DNA of 64,000 nucleotides from Sipunculus nudus (Eukaryota > Annelida > Sipuncula > Golfingiida > Sipunculidae), in NCBI GenBank assembly GCA_026874595.1, contig CM049319.1, forward strand, positions 62,998,917-63,062,916, read 5' to 3'. The notes under the pieces were generated by a model, which did no database searches, was not told the DNA's origin, and worked only from the letters and a program-made list of their open reading frames with translations. Each line of letters opens with the position of its first letter. Within the stretch, counting starts at the first letter, position 1. Shown piece by piece: positions 59,690 to 64,000 of the stretch. The position numbers were made by a program, and so were the translations under genes.

Positions 59690-60305
59690 TTGTGCGGATC
59701 TGTTTTCGTAGAGCATCACACGTACCTTAGCCTTAATGTTTGCATGTCTATAGATCTTGGATTCGTACACAAGTTTAGGAGAGCCACCTGCAATCGTATT
59801 TATGTAGTGTTCTGCCATGCACATATCTCAGGAGTTGTTTAACGTATCTTTTTGAAATTTTGCATGTCAGTACATTTCGGATAGCTTTACCTCGCTTTCT
59901 CGTACACAAGACTGGTGGCGCCATGTACCACACTAGTTTTTTTTTAGCAAGTGTACATCTGTGCACATATCCCTGGAATGGTATCACGTCTCGGATTTAA
60001 CATTGCATGTCAATGATCTTTAATGGATTTACTCCGTGTTTGAAACTGGTGGCACCAATCACAATCTTTTCTTCTGCGTGGCGTCAATCCGAGGGTTTGT
60101 TTTCGTATAACATCAAACATATCTTAGCCTGAATGATTGCATATTGATAGATCTTAGATCTTAGTCATGCATACGGCTGTTGGCGCTACCTATAGTCATT
60201 TGTATAGCGTCAATCCATACAGCTATCTCCAGAATGGTTTGATATATTGGCTTGAAAATATGTAGGTCAAAAGACTTTGAATAGCTTTAACTTGTACACA
60301 AGACT
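59690..60305. repeat. Degenerate ~130-bp tandem array, five units
   Basis: The block CGTACACAAG(A)CTGGTGGCGCC or its variants lies near 59766, 59903, 60042, 60167 and 60289, spacings of 122-139 bp. It alternates with GCATGTC...GATCTT and CACATATC(C/T)C(A/T)GGAATGG blocks. The units are strongly diverged from one another, so the array is old. Confidence 0.8.
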
Positions 60306-60310
60306 GGCGG

Positions 60311-60740
60311 TGTCACCCTTTTTTTTATAAATTTCTATTACCATATTTTTGTTGCAGGTAACGGCCTCCATTTTTTTAACGCTTTCATACTCAAAGTAAA
60401 AGTTTATCTGCAAAATTCCATTCCGGTTAAGAACTACGTGACAGGACAGTATCACACGCTTCCTTTTATTTATATTCTGGCCCGGTGAAACTGCACAAGC
60501 AGGCCCTGGGCGTGTTATCGTCCCCATTGCTAGGTCATACCAGCGAGGGATTCCCGATAGGCGCACTCGTTTGTGAGTGAAACACAGTCGTGGGGCACGG
60601 CCTTCCCATTAAGCCTGTAGAGCGCTCGCCCTGGGTGGAGGCCGACCGTGCAAAATCCCACCGCTGCTAGAATGAGATTCGAACTTGCAACCTCACTGCT
60701 TCCAGTGCGGTACTCTACTTCTTAGCTACAGAAGCCGGTC
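60311..60740 (-). mobile_element. tRNA-derived SINE, near full-length copy
   Basis: Colinear with 54854-55247 on the minus strand: the head from GACCGGCTTCTGTAGCTAAG, a degraded B box (GTTCGAATCTC), the conserved GAGCGCTCTACAGGCTTAAT body, the GGAGGCCGTTACCTGCAAC 3' region and a poly-T run at 60311-60318. It carries extra sequence relative to the other copy in the 60480-60530 part. No clear target duplication, so it is older. Confidence 0.86.
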
Positions 60741-60744
60741 CCAT

Positions 60745-61920
60745 CTGCAGTCCTTTTCTACGTGAGGTTCATCTGTGTATCTAGTTTGAGTGAAAATCAT
60801 CTCATTATCATTCATTTTGGTCAGAATGGCCTTAACGTCACTTACTGGTAGGTGTGCAACAGTGTTTTACAAGATTAGACAGACCTTTATGAAAGGTGGT
60901 ATTTCCAAAGTCTGGGGATTCTTTCAAGGGCTCTCAGGTCAGAAGACACTGCATGCTTCACCATGCTTCTTTGCGATCCATGTGCACAGTTAAGAGTGGC
61001 AAAGTTAAGGGCAACTACATATAGAAACATCTCCTTTGGAACTTCCGTTTCCATATTATAGGATCATATTGTTAGTCAAATCAGAGATGAACTCGCATTT
61101 CTCGCTTCTAATATTTTATTTTAAGAACAAGCGTATCTTATTTGATTGTACATCTATTTGTGGTATTATTTATGTTCTTAGTAGAAACATTATATTTTGT
61201 ATAACGCCATAGAGCATGTGTTAGAATCTGAATATGGCGCTTTAGAAATACTGTATATTATTATTATATTACTTCGTCCATGTCCCTATTATTCGGCGGG
61301 TATTCGATTTTACTATGCACTGTTATTAGGATGGCCTACCATGCGAGTTTTATATGCAGCACGTTCATCTATAGAAAATGTATTTACTGGCAACATAGCC
61401 TAGAGAACGTAGGGACTTTTTATGTGAATGGTGTGGTGTGTAATTAGTTGTGCTTCCGGCCTTCATGCATTATGCCAACTGACTGATTCCATGGGTCGAT
61501 ATATTGACTATGATGAGTTCAGACACTGTAGAAAAGCCGAAAAAATGGCGAAAATTTATTTTCCATATGTTGATTACTACAACAATACCATGAAAATCAT
61601 TTATTTAAATTCACGAGGCTGTTATTAGAGCGGGTCTCTCTCTCTTTCTCCCCCCCCCTCTCTATATATATATGTTAGTGTGTGTGTTGTGTGTGAGTGA
61701 GCTGTAAACAGCAAACATAATAAGAACGTTCAACTTTCAGATGGGGTTGCCACCTCCGGTTAAAAACGCCTGTGTAACCTGCAGCGTAGCCTTGACAACC
61801 CGACTCAGTAGGCAATCGGATAATTGGGCTGGTAAGCCTATACTCGAGTCGTGATACTAGTAATATGGAGGAATGTATCGCAGTGGTCTTGCATCTGGTT
61901 GCATTCATATTGTGGTAAAC
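60745..61920. other. No gene recognised
   Basis: Short frames at 60790-60993 and 61197-61628 lack recognisable domains. A CT run and a short (TA)n lie near 61635-61670. Confidence 0.4.
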
Positions 61921-61924
61921 GGCC

Positions 61925-62420
61925 CATAATTTCAATATTATGCTTAAAATGGTGAATAAACACAATAGTATATATGTGAGCTCGCAACCCAAACTAAAAC
62001 ACCGTCTCCATGGACACGGGTCAATTCCTGTGTCGCCTGCAAGTTGCCTGCGTCCTGTAACCCGTGCGAGCCATGCTTGTGTTCATGCGGTCATAAATTT
62101 AATAAACATGCCGGGGGGGGGGGGGGGGTGGGGGGGGGGGGGGGGTGGGGGGTTTACCAATGTGCTGGGTTAAACAGGAACTTTTCTCGCTCATATTTGG
62201 TATTATTAGAAAGTACACAAAAAAATGCTAACGGATGGTCTCGTTTATGTTGATACACAGTGTACCTGTAGCCCATGAAGCGTTGTCAGAAATTACGAAA
62301 ATAATTGCATCTTCATAAGGCCTTATAATGCGATCCTCAGACGTAGATGTCATGACACTCTGGCGCCAGTAATCTGGTCGTAATGCCAGAGGGTCAATAT
62401 GACGCTACCTGCAGCGTCGC
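61925..62420 (+). repeat. Unclassified ~500-bp interspersed repeat, copy 2
   Basis: Ordered blocks shared with 17160-17650, including GCGAGCCATGCTTGTGTTCA and AATAAACATGC. It is interrupted by a G-run tract at 62111-62152. Confidence 0.7.
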
Positions 62421-62824
62421 AGACAGCAGGGTCAATTTCCTTGTACCGGTGGCGTTTTAACGTCTGAAATGAGGAAACTGAACACTCTTGATGTGACAAC
62501 TCGCGGACGGATCAGACATCATGTGGGCGATGATTAATATTCACCATGCGCTGAATCCCCGTAGCCATTGTCTGATTTTCGTTACCTCATTGGTGCACAT
62601 TTTCATGATAAACCTCATTTTCAAATATTTAAGTTTTCATAAATAGAAAGGAAACTAGTATGATCAATGGATGTCAGGATGATTTATAATGAGAGCCGGG
62701 TAATAAGCTGTAGAGGTGTACAGTGTATGCGAACGCAGCACTAGCCGTGAATACACAACTCAAGCTATAGGCGAGACCTCACTCTCACAGCCATCCATAT
62801 TAGTGCATTGTATACAATTGTAAC

Positions 62825-63285
62825 AGTCGGTGACCTTAATATTAGGTTGCGAATGATGAATTAACACAAATTAGTGTATGTGAGCGCACAAACCAATGAA
62901 TGTATAAATGCACTTCTATGATAAGAGGTCAATTGTTGTGTGGCGTATACGTTGGCTATCATCCAGTATCCGGTGTGGAACACGCTTGTATTCAAATACT
63001 GTCAGAAATTTAGCAAACAAGCAAGGGGATTTGACAGTATGCTAATTTAAAACGGATAGTTTTCGCACAGGCCAGGTGTTCCTAGAAAGTGCGCAGGCAT
63101 AATAAGGGATTGGTCTGGCTTATTTAAAGTGACAGTGCACTTGTAGATCATAAGGCGTGGTCAAAAATGACGAAAATATTCGCATCCTCGTCAAGCCTCA
63201 TAGTGCGACCTCCATACAAGATGTTAGGACACACTGGCGTTGGTGGGAGACTCTTAACTGCCTGAGGGCCCAAATGGGACTAGCA
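62825..63285 (+). repeat. Unclassified ~500-bp interspersed repeat, copy 3
   Basis: Shares the GGTCTGGCTTATTTAAAGTG and AAAAATGACGAAAATATTCG blocks, and the spacing between blocks, with the copies at 17160 and 61925. It starts 900 bp after copy 2 in the same orientation, so a local tandem duplication followed by divergence is possible. Confidence 0.65.
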
Positions 63286-63324
63286 TAGCAACTACCTATT
63301 CACATCTATTCACGTTAATAAAAC

Positions 63325-63382
63325 CAATAATGATAATAATAATGATAATATTAATAATAATTATTATGATAATAGTAATAAT
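63325..63382. repeat. (ATA/ATG)n microsatellite
   Basis: Imperfect AATAAT/GATAAT run. Confidence 0.9.
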
Positions 63383-63589
63383 TGACCAACATATTATAGA
63401 TAGGAGTCTTTTGAATTGTATTTATTAGAGAGGTGTCAGGTTGGTTGTGAGCAGAAACTGGTTGCTGGAGGGCGCATAAAATGATGCTGTTCCTGAACAA
63501 AATGGAGTCTGTCAAATGACAAAATTCACGTCAAATATGTAACCACTGTTAAAATAAAAAGCTGTTTACTGATAAACATCGATATACTC

Positions 63590-64000
63590 GAATTCACGCC
63601 ATCCGAGTCCGAGTCCTAGTCAGAGTCCTTGTGGTCCGAGTCCAAGTCGACCTTCATAGAGTCCGAGTCATCTGAAACCAAAATCCAAGTCTGAGTTCAA
63701 TATACAACGGAACGTTAAGTACTTTTTTTTTTTAGTTTAAGCATGTCTTTTACTTTAAGAAGGACGAATTAAATTTAGTCTCAAGTGCAGAGCAAAAAAG
63801 CTTCGTATATACATGTTTTTTTAATTATAATAAATATTATATTATATATATGTATATTAAATTTTAAATATTATGTCAGTAGTTTGCAAATGTATATAAA
63901 TGTCTTCTTGGTACGTGACAGAGCTTTCCTTCTGCCGGATTTGAGGTGGACTCGGGTTTGATTTCTCGAGTCCTCACGTCCGAGACGGTGTAGAAATCAG
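63590..64000. repeat. GAGTCCGAGTCC patch and GGACTCG patch at window end
   Basis: CCGAGTCCGAGTCC-type units lie at 63600-63715 and GGACTCGGGTTTGATTTCTC at 63950-63969, continuing to the end. The second part matches 59404-59440, so the two sites share a dispersed element that is cut by the window edge. Confidence 0.55.

Overview
This is eukaryotic, AT-rich, repeat-dense intergenic DNA. Dispersed tRNA-derived SINEs, L2/CR1-like LINE debris, a spliceosomal first exon of an aldo-keto reductase gene, long (TA)n, (AG)n and poly-G runs and many inverted-repeat elements point to a marine invertebrate. A mollusc is my best guess, but this is inference and no species marker was recognised. There is no complete protein-coding gene. 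Most open frames are chance frames inside repeats, and several begin at GTG or TTG rather than ATG.

Layout. 1-3.4 kb: a ~340-bp satellite organised as a four-monomer higher-order repeat (HOR, ~1.37 kb period). 4.6-5.3 kb: a foldback-like inverted repeat beside an orphan first exon of an aldo-keto reductase gene (minus strand). 8.2-9.2 kb: a 77-bp satellite carrying a telomere-like CCCTAA motif in most units, followed by a 5'-truncated L2-like LINE (9.2-10.45 kb). 10.5-13.3 kb: transposase-like and YqaJ-exonuclease-like coding debris, interrupted by copy 1 of a 901-bp non-autonomous hAT element. Copy 2 lies inverted at 18.29-19.19 kb, and each copy has its own perfect 8-bp target duplication. 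13.57, 38.55 and 46.82 kb: three ~820-860-bp solo LTRs of one family, one of them inserted into a LINE reverse transcriptase (37.2-40.6 kb). 20.43-22.35 kb: an inverted-repeat element whose arms are A/T-rich ~21-bp minisatellites. 23.5-24.1 kb: degenerate ATTCC/AATTC repeat. 33.8-36.4 kb: a cluster of short dispersed repeats and a SINE head. 43.49-53.28 kb: a 9.8-kb palindrome with two 3,282-bp arms and a 3,225-bp spacer. 54.85-55.25 and 60.31-60.74 kb: tRNA-derived SINEs. 55.6-58.0 kb: inverted ACGGGTCC minisatellites. 59.7-60.3 kb: a degenerate ~130-bp tandem array. 61.9-63.3 kb: two copies of an unclassified ~500-bp repeat also present at 17.2 kb.

The window reads as a record of mobile-element activity, with nested insertions that can be ordered in time. 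Possible host coding is limited to isolated exon candidates: the aldo-keto reductase first exon near 5.2 kb, a signal-peptide first exon near 31.7 kb, and weaker candidates near 24.9 and 32.2 kb. The strongest items for follow-up are the large palindrome, the two indistinguishable hAT copies, the inverted minisatellite element and the solo-LTR/LINE nest.
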